NCBI RefSeq assembly: GCF_016056275.1
Contig: NZ_JAECZA010000023.1
Span: 1 to 64,000, forward strand
DNA from: Dendronalium phyllosphericum CENA369
GTDB taxonomy: Bacteria > Cyanobacteriota > Cyanobacteriia > Cyanobacteriales > Nostocaceae
Direction of reading: 5' to 3'
Length of the DNA: 64,000 nucleotides
Program-made: the position numbers and the translations under genes
Notes under the pieces: generated by a model
Told to the model about the DNA's origin: nothing
The model's database searches: none
The model's input: only the letters and a program-made list of their open reading frames with translations
In this document: in pieces, positions 18,203 through 26,858 of the stretch
How the letters are laid out: each line of letters opens with the position of its first letter
Numbering within the stretch: position 1 is the first letter of the stretch

Positions 18203-18778
18203 GTGAATCCAAGCATAGAGCCTGTAGTCACAAAACAATTGATTATACGCCGGATGGCACAGACAGATTTGCTTGATTTTTTAGCATATCAAACTCACCC
18301 GGAAGTTTTGCGCTATATGCCTGTAGAACCATTGACTCAGGAAAGAGCAATAGACTTTCTTGCCCGACAAGCAGTAGTGGAGATTGGTGATGAAGGTGGT
18401 TATATCGTGTTTGCCGTTCACCATATAGCTGATGCCAAAATCATTGGTGAGGTTGGCATTAATCTCTTGCCAAAAGCACAAAGTAAAGGTGAGATAGGAT
18501 GGTCACTTCACCCAAACTATCAAGGGCGTGGTTACGCCACACAAGCGGCACAAGTATTACTTAATTATGGTTTTGCACAGCGCAATCTACACCGAATTAC
18601 TTCAATTTGTGATACACGTAACACAGCATCATATATGCTGATGGAACGTCTCGGTATGCGGCGTGAAGGACATCTCAAACAAAGTCAGTTGATAAAAGGC
18701 TTGTGGCAAAATGAGTATATTTATGCCTTGCTACGTGAGGAATGGCTTTTTCAACAGGACATCACCATAAGCAGATAG
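18203..18778 (+). CDS. GNAT-family N-acetyltransferase (RimJ/RimL-like)
   Basis: 191 aa from a GTG start. Typical GNAT blocks are present: LIIRRMAQTDLLDFLAY at the N-terminus, GEVGINLLPKAQSKGEIGWS, the acetyl-CoA loop HPNYQGRGYATQAAQVLLNY (Q-x-x-G-x-G/A form), and NTASYMLMERLGMRREGHL, which is characteristic of the RimJ/RimL and aminoglycoside-independent ribosomal-protein-type group. It lies 28 bp after tetR in the same direction. Substrate (N-terminal amine or small molecule) not determinable. Confidence 0.85.
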   Translation: MNPSIEPVVTKQLIIRRMAQTDLLDFLAYQTHPEVLRYMPVEPLTQERAIDFLARQAVVEIGDEGGYIVFAVHHIADAKIIGEVGINLLPKAQSKGEIGWSLHPNYQGRGYATQAAQVLLNYGFAQRNLHRITSICDTRNTASYMLMERLGMRREGHLKQSQLIKGLWQNEYIYALLREEWLFQQDITISR

Positions 18779-18989
18779 AATCTGCGGTAAATACTGCGTG
18801 GCGTTGGGAGTGGGAACGAGTATTGCAATATGCGCTTTGTTAAATTGCGATCGCTCCCAGCACCGCTTGGATATTTTGGGAATTATATTTATCTAAGCTA
18901 ACCAGAATTCCTTTAGTTTGGTTCCACTCTCAGATAGAATTGCGTACCCACAAACTTAGTACCTCTGTTTGTTGGATCTACGTTTTCTA

Positions 18990-19673
18990 TTACCTCCGTT
19001 GTACTACAGCAATCAAACCTTTACCAAAAATTTCGCTTGTTGCTGCCTCAAGTTGTTTTTGCGTTGCGCCCGTTTGACTCAAATCGATTGACGAGACTTG
19101 AGAAATCCTCGGTTTATTCAAAACCAGTTGATTTGTGGAGAAACAAGGAGTAGTGATACAGCGAATGCCATTGTCTTTTAGTCCCACAAAAGTACCTTTT
19201 GCTGGGGCAGCTGTAGCGGCATAGAAGGCTTCTTTTACTCTCAAATTCCCAAACTCACCGAATCCGGGAAATGTCACTGGCACTATGTTACCTCTAAGGA
19301 GCAGACGGCTACCATCATCATTTTGGATTTTTGCCAGTTCTGATGGTGATACTTTTAGGGAAGTCCAATCAATCGCAGACACATAGCATTCGGAGCGAAA
19401 AACACCATCTAAGCAAGGAGTAGCTTTCAAGTTGACTTGCTTGATGAAATATCCACCGCATATTGGAGAAGCACATCTGCGAAAATCTCTCCGCACCGTG
19501 TAATATCCCCATTGGGGAAACTCTTGATTTTTGACGGTGACTGCAACAGAATCAGTAGTGTCTGGAGCAGAAATGTCTTGAGCAGATACTTTGGCAAAAA
19601 ATCCGTTGCTAACTACTATTGCACCTAATAAAGGAATAATTGAGAATTTATAGTTAAATGATTGTTTGTTCAT
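18990..19673 (-). CDS. Secreted DUF6748-type protein
   Basis: 227 aa with a Sec signal peptide (MNKQSFNYKFSIIPLLGAIV...KVSA, cleavage near residue 31). The mature part is Cys-rich: YYTVRRDFRRCASPICGGYF, then TPCLDG, SECYVSAIDW and GIRCITTPCFS, with paired cysteines that could form disulfides. The RRDxRRCxSPxCGGYF block is the mark of a family of exported, mostly uncharacterised proteins. It ends with an LSQTGATQKQLEAATSEIFG helix. It is probably periplasmic or extracellular; no operon partner. Confidence 0.7.
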   Translation of the reverse strand: MNKQSFNYKFSIIPLLGAIVVSNGFFAKVSAQDISAPDTTDSVAVTVKNQEFPQWGYYTVRRDFRRCASPICGGYFIKQVNLKATPCLDGVFRSECYVSAIDWTSLKVSPSELAKIQNDDGSRLLLRGNIVPVTFPGFGEFGNLRVKEAFYAATAAPAKGTFVGLKDNGIRCITTPCFSTNQLVLNKPRISQVSSIDLSQTGATQKQLEAATSEIFGKGLIAVVQRR

Positions 19674-19884
19674 GGTAACTTTCGATTTAATTTGAGGGTT
19701 TGATATTTTGGTTAAGAGTAGAGTTTCTCTTCAAACCTGACAAAATACCTATACTCTCAGATATTAGTTAACAAGGTAAGTTAAAGTGCCAGGACTTTTA
19801 CACTACTGGCAATAGGTTAAAAAAACCTCACGGAAAACCTTAAAAGGATTTTAAGGACTTATTGTTCTAAGCGATCGCCTAAGC

Positions 19885-19970
19885 GCAGAAACTTACTCCA
19901 GCCGTAATAGCTCCCGTTTGTTTACCCTTCATGACAAAAGCTTGTGCTACACTCCTTTTAAGCGCATACT
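19885..19970 (-). pseudogene. Relic containing KQTGAITA (copy 1)
   Basis: Minus-strand frame LEYALKRSVAQAFVMKGKQT, then GAITA, aligns with 30055-30140 (shared DNA block CTCCCGTTTGTTTA and ACATACTCAAG-like end). No full gene of this family is in the window. The two copies sit just before the two large clusters (starts 20014 and 30189). The gap 19674-20013 holds nothing else. Confidence 0.45.
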
Positions 19971-20013
19971 CAAGCTGTATCCAGCATCAACCTTCGCTTT
20001 CACTAGCCCTGCT

Positions 20014-21777
20014 ATGCCGCAAGACTTCTCTCATCAGAATCTCAGAGGTCGTTCGTTCAAGAATCAAAACCTTGCAGGGGCAAACTTTAGTAATGCAGAT
20101 ATTAGGGGAGCAGATTTTAGTGGCGCTAATTTAACAGATGCAAATTTCAATCACGCTCAAGCTGGAGTTGAAGACCACTGGAGAGTTTTCATAACTTTGA
20201 TTTCGTGGCTTTTATCAGGTTTGTCAGGATTTATCTGGTATTTCAATGGTTATTTACTATTATTAATTTTTGAAGGCTCTTTGCTGAAAAATTATTTGAT
20301 AGGTGGAGTGACTTCACTATTACTAATAATTTTCTTTTATCTAACAATTCGCCAAGGAGTAGGAGCAGGCTTGGCAGTCTTTGCTATAGCCGTAGCCGCA
20401 TCTACATTCATTGTTGTATTCGCAGGCGATACCTTCGCTGCTGGATCTGTTGCTGGAGTTGTGGCAGGAGCGGGTGCAGGAGTATTTACCGCCGCCGTAG
20501 CTGTAGCATCAGCCGGCAGATTTATGTTTACTATTGCTTTCATTACAGCTTTTACAATTGCTGCACTCAAAGCAGGAGCGAATGCTTTTGTGATGGTCAT
20601 AGCTACAGCAGGTTTATTTTTTAGTATTTATATTGGCTGGCAAATTACGAAAGAAAATGAGAAATATTCCTTGATTCGTAACGTCTTTATAAATATTGCA
20701 GCAATTGGAGGTACAAGCTTTTGTAGAGCTAACTTGACTAATGCTAATTTCACTCAAGCCATAGTCAAAAGTACAGATTTAAGAAACGCTCTGCTTACTT
20801 ATACTAATTGGTATCAGGCTAAACAACTTGAAACAGTTCGTGCTGGAAAAACCTATCTTCAGAAAAAGCATATACGTCAACTGTTAGTAACAGCACAAGG
20901 GCAAGGCAAAAATTTTGACTCAGAGAACCTGCGCGGTGTTAACCTACAAGCAGCCAACTTATCTGATGCCAGCTTTATTGGTGCTGATTTAAGCCAAGCC
21001 AATTTACAAAATGCCGACTTGTCAAGAGTCAAGCTTAAGCAAACTCAACTCGATGCAACAGACTTTACAGGTGCTACTCTCACTGGAGCATATATTCAAG
21101 ATTGGGGCATTACCACTGATACAAAATTTGATAATGTGCGCTGTGAATACATTTATATGCGCCTGCCTACCAAAGATAACCCTGACCCTCACCGTAAACC
21201 AGACAATCGCCAGGAAGTATTTGCTGATGGTGAGTTTGGCGATTTCATCAAGCCAATCTTCGACACCCTCGACTTGTACCACAGCCAAGGCGTTGACCCC
21301 AGAGCGATCGCCATATCTTTTAAGCAGTTAGCCCAGAATCACCCAGATGCGGAACTAGAGATTGTAGCAATTGAGAAACGCAGCGAAAATAATTTTTTAC
21401 TACGTGCAAAGACAGTACCTACGGCAGATAAGTCTCGATTAAGTGCAGAGTACTTTGAACTTTACAACAATCTAAAGGCTTTACCAAAAGAAGATTTAAT
21501 ATTTTTATTAGCCCAGAGAGATGGGCAAATCCAGAGTTTAGAAGTAGCATTTAAAACAGTTAATCAGGGTTTAATAAAAGTGGCAGAAACACCTAAAAAA
21601 GTTTCCAAATTTGACCTAAAAGGCGCTCAATTCGGTGGCGGTCTAGTCAACGCGGACACAGTAAACGCAGACCAAATCGGCGGCAACATCAACAACTACA
21701 ACCCAGAACAAAAGCAAAACTTAGCCCAAGCCGCAGCAGAAATTCAACAGCTTCTCAACCAACTAAGTCAGTCATAG
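20014..21777 (+). CDS. Pentapeptide-repeat membrane protein with signalling motif; C-terminus cut by TAG
   Basis: 587 aa from the ATG at 20014 (MPQDFSHQNLRGRSFKNQNL); codons before it are not family-like. Layout: pentapeptide repeats about 5-50; an Ala-rich bundle of about six membrane helices about 57-210; more A(N/D)LxxA repeats about 228-360; a conserved CEYIYMRL...FGDFIKPIFDTLDLY...DPRAIAISFKQLA module about 375-500; and the shared motif at Gln539 (QFGGGLVNADTVNADQIGG). It ends in AAAEIQQLLNQLSQS, where TAG (21775-21777) replaces the TAC of the paralog at 36658. The missing 65-residue end is still encoded just downstream. Likely a membrane scaffold that presents the motif to the NACHT partner (inference). 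Confidence 0.75.
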   Translation: MPQDFSHQNLRGRSFKNQNLAGANFSNADIRGADFSGANLTDANFNHAQAGVEDHWRVFITLISWLLSGLSGFIWYFNGYLLLLIFEGSLLKNYLIGGVTSLLLIIFFYLTIRQGVGAGLAVFAIAVAASTFIVVFAGDTFAAGSVAGVVAGAGAGVFTAAVAVASAGRFMFTIAFITAFTIAALKAGANAFVMVIATAGLFFSIYIGWQITKENEKYSLIRNVFINIAAIGGTSFCRANLTNANFTQAIVKSTDLRNALLTYTNWYQAKQLETVRAGKTYLQKKHIRQLLVTAQGQGKNFDSENLRGVNLQAANLSDASFIGADLSQANLQNADLSRVKLKQTQLDATDFTGATLTGAYIQDWGITTDTKFDNVRCEYIYMRLPTKDNPDPHRKPDNRQEVFADGEFGDFIKPIFDTLDLYHSQGVDPRAIAISFKQLAQNHPDAELEIVAIEKRSENNFLLRAKTVPTADKSRLSAEYFELYNNLKALPKEDLIFLLAQRDGQIQSLEVAFKTVNQGLIKVAETPKKVSKFDLKGAQFGGGLVNADTVNADQIGGNINNYNPEQKQNLAQAAAEIQQLLNQLSQS

Positions 21778-21801
21778 CCCACTGCAACGACATCACAGAA
21801 A

Positions 21802-21972
21802 ATGAGTGTTGTGGCTAAGGCTGTAGATGAGATTGAGAGTAACCCGACACTGAAAGCACGGGTGATAGGTGCGTTGAAGGCTGGGGGAACCGAAGCATTT
21901 AAAGAGCTAATCGACCATCCTTTAGTGAATATACTGCTGGCATCAATCGAGGGGTGGCAGGAGGCGGAGTAG
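21802..21972 (+). pseudogene. Separated C-terminal domain of the preceding pentapeptide protein
   Basis: In frame with the gene ending at 21777. It begins at an ATG that is also an internal Met in the paralog: MSVVAKAVDEIESNPTLKAR, then VIGALKAGGTEAF, then HPLVNILLASIEGWQEAE. The same block ends the FGE-fold protein at 36658 and many cyanobacterial pentapeptide proteins. It could be made as a 56-aa stand-alone protein by reinitiation, or it is dead sequence. Only a few codons and one stop separate the two parts. Confidence 0.65.
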
Positions 21973-22073
21973 TTTGTTGACAACAGGTAAGCAGAGGGGT
22001 TAGCTGGTGCTCTACTGTTTACTATTTTTTTATTTAAAAATACAGCAAGAGGCGATTCCTTTTCTAAAAAATA

Positions 22074-23429
22074 ATGCAAGTGGTTAACCTTAATTTTGCT
22101 AAACAAGATTTAAGAAATCGCTCCTTCAAAGGTCAAGACCTTACAGGAGCAGACTTTAGCGGCTGTAATATTCGAGGTTGTGATTTTACTTCGGCAACCT
22201 TAGTAAAAGCTAATTTTGAAAAAGCTATAGGAGGACAGACTTCTAAACAAATTATAGACTTTACTATAAAAAATACGATATTGCTCATATTCTTAATTGT
22301 TGATAGTGCTGATTTTGCACGGAGGTGGCAAAAAGCCATCATTGATAACAGTTATACTCAAATTAACGTTTTTGCATTAGCTATAAACTCTGTAATTTGG
22401 TTTGTAGTTTTTGGTTTTGTTTCAATAAAGTTTTTTAAAAGTTTGAGAAGCTCATTAAGTGGAACTTATTTCAATAAAGCAAATTTAACTAATGCAAAGT
22501 TTACTGATGCAGTTTTGAAAAAAACGGATTTTTCAGATGCACAATTATTTTATATTGATTGGCAAGGTGCAAATATATCTGAGTCCAAATTTTCTATTGA
22601 TTCTAAAGTTATAGAATTGTGCGCTAGTCGAAATGGCAAAGGAAATGATTATAGTTATACCAACCTTAGTAACATTAATTTAGTAAGTGTAGATTTAAGT
22701 AATGCTAATTTAAGCGGAGCAGATATCAGTAGAACTTTGTTACATAAAGCTCATCTTGAAAATGCTAATTTATCTGAAGTACAAGCATTAGCCACAGACT
22801 TTGCGGAAGCAAATCTAACTGGAGCTTGTATTAAAAATTGGGGGATTAGTCCTGAGACGAATTTTAAAAATGTTCAATGCGATTACATCTACCTTGAATT
22901 AGCTCATCAAGAAAGAAGACCTCATAGTGGATATTTTAAAACAAGCGAGTTTAATGATGTATTTCAAAAAACGTTCGAGACAGTTGATCTGTTTTTCCGC
23001 AATGGTATTGACTGGGATGCTTTCGCCTACTCCTTCAAAAAAGTAGAAGTCGAAAACGAAGGCGCACAATTGGATGTCCAAAGCATTGAGAAGAAAAGCG
23101 ATGGCGTTATTTTAGTCAGAGTGGCTGTTGCCCCTGATGCAGACAAAGCCAAAATTCATAATCAGTTCATGCAGGGATATGAGTTTGCGGCTAAGGCACT
23201 AGAAGCACAATACCAAGCAAGACTGGAAGATAAAGAAAAAGTAATCAACCAGTTATTTTCTACAATTAACCAGCAAAATAAGTTACTAGCCCACACAGGT
23301 GATAAACTATCAATTTACTATCAACCTAACTCGCAATTTGCAGGTGGCATAGTCGATGCCAATACTGTCGAAGCACTGCAAATTGGTGGTAGCATTCAAA
23401 ACAACGACACTGAAGACTTCCCAAGCTGA
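22074..23429 (+). CDS. Pentapeptide-repeat protein with C-terminal signalling motif (cassette A)
   Basis: 451 aa. Pentapeptide repeats (FAKQDLRNRSFKGQDLTGAD) open the protein. Two hydrophobic segments follow (about 62-85 and 95-122). More repeats cover about 125-260. The conserved module with CDYIYLELAHQERRPHSGYF and FFRNGIDWDAFAYSFKKVEV spans about 265-400. The shared motif starts at Gln421 in variant form (QFAGGIVDANTVEALQIGGS), nine residues or so from the stop. The next gene (NACHT) starts 3 bp after the stop, so the two are surely cotranscribed and probably translationally coupled. A close paralog lies at 38101. Confidence 0.8.
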   Translation: MQVVNLNFAKQDLRNRSFKGQDLTGADFSGCNIRGCDFTSATLVKANFEKAIGGQTSKQIIDFTIKNTILLIFLIVDSADFARRWQKAIIDNSYTQINVFALAINSVIWFVVFGFVSIKFFKSLRSSLSGTYFNKANLTNAKFTDAVLKKTDFSDAQLFYIDWQGANISESKFSIDSKVIELCASRNGKGNDYSYTNLSNINLVSVDLSNANLSGADISRTLLHKAHLENANLSEVQALATDFAEANLTGACIKNWGISPETNFKNVQCDYIYLELAHQERRPHSGYFKTSEFNDVFQKTFETVDLFFRNGIDWDAFAYSFKKVEVENEGAQLDVQSIEKKSDGVILVRVAVAPDADKAKIHNQFMQGYEFAAKALEAQYQARLEDKEKVINQLFSTINQQNKLLAHTGDKLSIYYQPNSQFAGGIVDANTVEALQIGGSIQNNDTEDFPS

Positions 23430-23432
23430 CCA

Positions 23433-25346
23433 ATGCCGGACTCCCAAGACCCCAAGCAAGTCAATAACAACGACTTACGCAATGCCCAGTTCGGTGGTGG
23501 GTTTATAAATGCTGAGAATGTTAATGCTGGCAGAATTGGCGGCGATATTTGGAATATATTTTTAGGACAGCAGACAACACCTGTAGGCAATCCGGCTCGA
23601 CCAAAGAACGAACGTATACTACTAGCCGCAGTTAAAGAAGAAGTGACCGCACGGTTAAGGCACTCTCTACATAATGCCGTGCTGATTAATTTGGGTAAAG
23701 AATCACAACCCCAGCAGGTAAAGCGTCCTTGGGATGCAGAAATAAAAATTGGCTTAAAGCCTGCTGTACCTCTTGCAGACAGCACAACAATTTTAGAAGT
23801 TTTTGATTCCCAAGAAGTTGCAGGAAAACTGTTAATCTTAGGTGCGCCAGGGTCGGGAAAGACAACCACACAATTAGAACTAACTCAAGCTTTGGTTAGC
23901 CGTGCTGAAGAACAGCCTGATTATCCCCTTCCTATTTTATTCAATTTGTCCTCTTGGAAAGATGACCGACAATCAATAACTGATTGGTTGGTGGTAGAAC
24001 TTAAATCTAAATATGGTGTCTCAAAAAAGCTTGGTCAAGATTGGGTAGACAATAAGCAATTACTACCATTGCTTGATGGTTTAGATGAACTTGAACCACA
24101 GCATCAAGAACTCTGTGTTAATGCAATTAATCAGTTTTTAGCAGGCGAAACTAGACCGCTTTATTTAGTTGTGTGTAGCCGGATTGAGGAATATAATAAC
24201 TACGCTACTCAATTGCAACTTAAAGGTGCTATCTGCTTGCAGCTTTTAACCAGCAATCAAATTTGTGATTATCTAACCTCTATAAATTCTCTAGAACTGT
24301 GGTCAACCATCAGTAGCGACTTAGACTTACTAGAGTTAATGGAAACTCCATTACTACTCAACATTACTGTTCTAGTATCTCAAGAAATATCTCGTGAAGA
24401 GTGGCAGCATTTGAATTCTACATCTGACCGGATTCAGTATTTGCTTGATGCTTATATAGGACGGATGTTGACACGAAATATTAATAGTAAAGCATATTTA
24501 AATAACAAAGCTCCTAATACTAGAAAAACTCGAATTTGGCTTGTTTGGTTGGCTAAACAAATGCAGCAAGAATCGAAAACAGAGTTTTTGATTGAAGAAA
24601 TGCAGCCGTCTTGGTTAAAAAATCAAGCCTCAAAAACATTATATAAAGTTTTGTTAAGCTTGATGATTGGTATATCTATAGGAATAATATTTAAACTGCT
24701 GTATCAAAGGAGTATTATTGGAATAATAGTAGGAATTATTTTAGGTATCACTTATTGGTTGCCTTCACAAAAAATAGTCATTATAAAAACAATATCTTTA
24801 TCAGAGCTGAATAAAAGAAAATTACTTATAGGTTTGGCTGTAGGAATAGGTGTTGTAATATTTCCAAGCTCATTATCATGGATATTATTACAAAGACATC
24901 AAGGGCAAATTTATGTAATTATAATAGGTATAATGTTTCCTCTACTTACAGGTTTACTTCTTGGGCAGCCTAATAAAAGCATAGAAAAAAATATAAATCC
25001 AAATCAAGATATTTGGCATTCGGTACGTAATGCTTTTCTTTCAGCTTTAATTATAGGAACACCTATAGGACTATTTGTAGCAATAATTCATATTCCTATA
25101 GAAGGGGGAATTAGCGGTATAACTTTTGGATTGATTTTTGGTTTAGTTGCTGGTGGAGATGCCACCATTCAACACTTCATTTTACGCCTCATCCTCTACT
25201 TCAACGGCTACATCCCCTGGAACTACGCCCGTTTCCTCGACTACTGCACCGAGCGTATGCTACTCCAGCGTGTCGGCGGCCGCTACCGCTTCATCCACAA
25301 ACTGCTGCAAGACCACTTCGCCCAAATGGACTTTAGGCGAGATTAA
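23433..25346 (+). CDS. NACHT NTPase with N-terminal signalling motif and membrane region (copy 2)
   Basis: 637 aa paralog of the gene at 12323. The motif starts at Gln19 (QFGGGFINAENVNAGRIGG). Walker A is GAPGSGKT at 137-144 and Walker B DGLDE at 215-219, the same positions as in the other two copies. Residues about 405-580 are hydrophobic and AT-rich, with little similarity to the other copies. The terminal 55 codons (IPWNYARFLDYCTERMLLQ onward) are nearly identical and much more GC-rich. It is preceded by its pentapeptide partner with a 3-bp gap and followed by a motif-bearing AAA-35 protein. Confidence 0.8.
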   Translation: MPDSQDPKQVNNNDLRNAQFGGGFINAENVNAGRIGGDIWNIFLGQQTTPVGNPARPKNERILLAAVKEEVTARLRHSLHNAVLINLGKESQPQQVKRPWDAEIKIGLKPAVPLADSTTILEVFDSQEVAGKLLILGAPGSGKTTTQLELTQALVSRAEEQPDYPLPILFNLSSWKDDRQSITDWLVVELKSKYGVSKKLGQDWVDNKQLLPLLDGLDELEPQHQELCVNAINQFLAGETRPLYLVVCSRIEEYNNYATQLQLKGAICLQLLTSNQICDYLTSINSLELWSTISSDLDLLELMETPLLLNITVLVSQEISREEWQHLNSTSDRIQYLLDAYIGRMLTRNINSKAYLNNKAPNTRKTRIWLVWLAKQMQQESKTEFLIEEMQPSWLKNQASKTLYKVLLSLMIGISIGIIFKLLYQRSIIGIIVGIILGITYWLPSQKIVIIKTISLSELNKRKLLIGLAVGIGVVIFPSSLSWILLQRHQGQIYVIIIGIMFPLLTGLLLGQPNKSIEKNINPNQDIWHSVRNAFLSALIIGTPIGLFVAIIHIPIEGGISGITFGLIFGLVAGGDATIQHFILRLILYFNGYIPWNYARFLDYCTERMLLQRVGGRYRFIHKLLQDHFAQMDFRRD

Positions 25347-25429
25347 GAAAGAATTTGCATCTGTTGACCTAAAAAGCAACGGTGATATTATTTACAACAA
25401 TGTCGCTTAAACCTGCTCAAGCCTAACCC
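25347..25429 (+). repeat. Conserved spacer after NACHT copy 2
   Basis: About 85% identical to 41413-41494, from the NACHT stop codon to the next ATG. Shared blocks include GAATTTGCATCTGTTGACCT and GGTGATATTATTTACA. Conservation without an obvious reading frame suggests a regulatory or recombination role, or simply recent duplication. Confidence 0.6.
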
Positions 25430-26851
25430 ATGCCGGATTCACAAGACTCAAAGCAAGTCAATAACGACTTACGCAATGCCCAGTTTGGCGGAGGTTTGAT
25501 TAATGCTGAGTCTGTAAATGCTGGGCGAATAGGCGGCGATATCTACAATATTCACATTGGGCAGCAGGCAGAAGCATCGAGTAACCCAGCCTCATCGCCA
25601 AACCAACAACAGCGATCGCAGCAAGAACGAGGCTCACTGGAAAAAGCTTACACGCTGCAAAGCCAAAAAGTAGCAAGCATAAGAACCGCATGGGTAATCG
25701 AGACAGACCCATCGCGCAAGTTTCAATACGAACAGCAGCTTCAAGCAGAGGAACGCACACTCAAAGAACTTACTGACAAATTGGATGCAGTTGAACGACA
25801 GTTGCAAGCTGATGATAACTCTAGACTAGATGTAGGTGCAGACATATATATTGAAAGACCTCCAATTGAGGACAAATGCCATAACGCAATTATGCAGCCT
25901 GGGGCATTAATCCGCATCAAAGCCCCCCAAAGAATGGGGAAAACTCTTTTACTAGAGAAAACATTAGACCATGCCAGAGGGCAGGGTTATCAAACAGCAA
26001 AGCTAGATTTAAAACTAGCTGATGCTGACATTCTGGCTACCCTAAAAACATTCTTACAATGGCTTTGCATTGATGTTGCTGACAGCTTGGAACTAGAACC
26101 ACAACTAGACAAACACTGGCAAGAAGTGTTTGGGCTGAATAAAAACTGTACTCGCTATTTTCAAAAATATTTATTATCGGTAACTAATTCTCCCCTAGTT
26201 TTAGCAATAGACAATTTTGAGCGACTGTTTGATTATCCAGAGATTTTCCCTCAATTCTGCTTGTTACTGCGGGGATGGTATGAAGCAGCCAAACAAGGAG
26301 ACAAGATTGGTAATATCTGGAAGAAACTACGCCTTGTGGTGGTTCACTCAACTGAATCTTACCCTTCCTTAGACACTAATCACTCCCCATTTAATGTGGG
26401 ATTGGCGATTGACCTGCCCGAATTTAATCCCCAACAAGTAGCAAACCTCGCCAAACAGCACGAGTTAGGACTGCTAGGAGAACTGGCCTTAAAAGAGTTG
26501 ATGGGGTTAGTAGGGGGACATCCTTACTTGGTACAGTCTGCGATAACTTCGTTAAGCTCCGCTAACGCTTACCTCAAAAACCCGCAAACGACCTTAGAAG
26601 AACTCTTGAGGCTTGCACCAACAGAACAAGGAATTTTCAGCGACCACTTGCGGCAACAACTGTGGCATTTACAACATAATCCTCAGCTTGAGATAGGGTA
26701 TAAAAAAGTAGTAATGAATGAAATACCTGTCAGGCTAGACACTGAAGTAGCATTCAAGTTACATAGTTTAGGGTTAGTAAAACTTTCTAGTAATGATTGC
26801 GTTCCCAGTTGTGATTTATATCGTCAATACTTCTCAAATCGTTTGGGGTAG
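25430..26851 (+). CDS. Motif-bearing AAA-35-type STAND NTPase
   Basis: 473 aa. The N-terminal motif starts at Gln18 (QFGGGLINAESVNAGRIGG). A helical, charged segment follows (about 62-130: LEKAYTLQSQKV...TDPSRKFQYEQQLQAEERTL), nearly the same as in the TIR-NACHT protein at 41495; this is likely an effector-associated adaptor domain. The AAA-like domain (PF14516 type) has its P-loop at 165-172 (APQRMGKT), and LVLAIDNFERLFDYP acts as the Walker B region. No enzymatic effector is present, so this is a switch or adaptor. The next AAA-35 gene starts 7 bp after the stop. Confidence 0.75.
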   Translation: MPDSQDSKQVNNDLRNAQFGGGLINAESVNAGRIGGDIYNIHIGQQAEASSNPASSPNQQQRSQQERGSLEKAYTLQSQKVASIRTAWVIETDPSRKFQYEQQLQAEERTLKELTDKLDAVERQLQADDNSRLDVGADIYIERPPIEDKCHNAIMQPGALIRIKAPQRMGKTLLLEKTLDHARGQGYQTAKLDLKLADADILATLKTFLQWLCIDVADSLELEPQLDKHWQEVFGLNKNCTRYFQKYLLSVTNSPLVLAIDNFERLFDYPEIFPQFCLLLRGWYEAAKQGDKIGNIWKKLRLVVVHSTESYPSLDTNHSPFNVGLAIDLPEFNPQQVANLAKQHELGLLGELALKELMGLVGGHPYLVQSAITSLSSANAYLKNPQTTLEELLRLAPTEQGIFSDHLRQQLWHLQHNPQLEIGYKKVVMNEIPVRLDTEVAFKLHSLGLVKLSSNDCVPSCDLYRQYFSNRLG

Positions 26852-26858
26852 GTGAGTC

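Noticed and set aside
20337-20600. Ala/Thr-rich minus-strand frame inside the 20014 gene
   Set aside because: Antisense of the Ala-rich membrane bundle; no independent signal.
25147-25410. Open frame overlapping the 3' end of NACHT copy 2 (and the same at 41180-41476)
   Set aside because: Ser/Thr/Ala-rich low-complexity translation caused by the GC-rich conserved NACHT C-terminus; it recurs only because the real gene is conserved.
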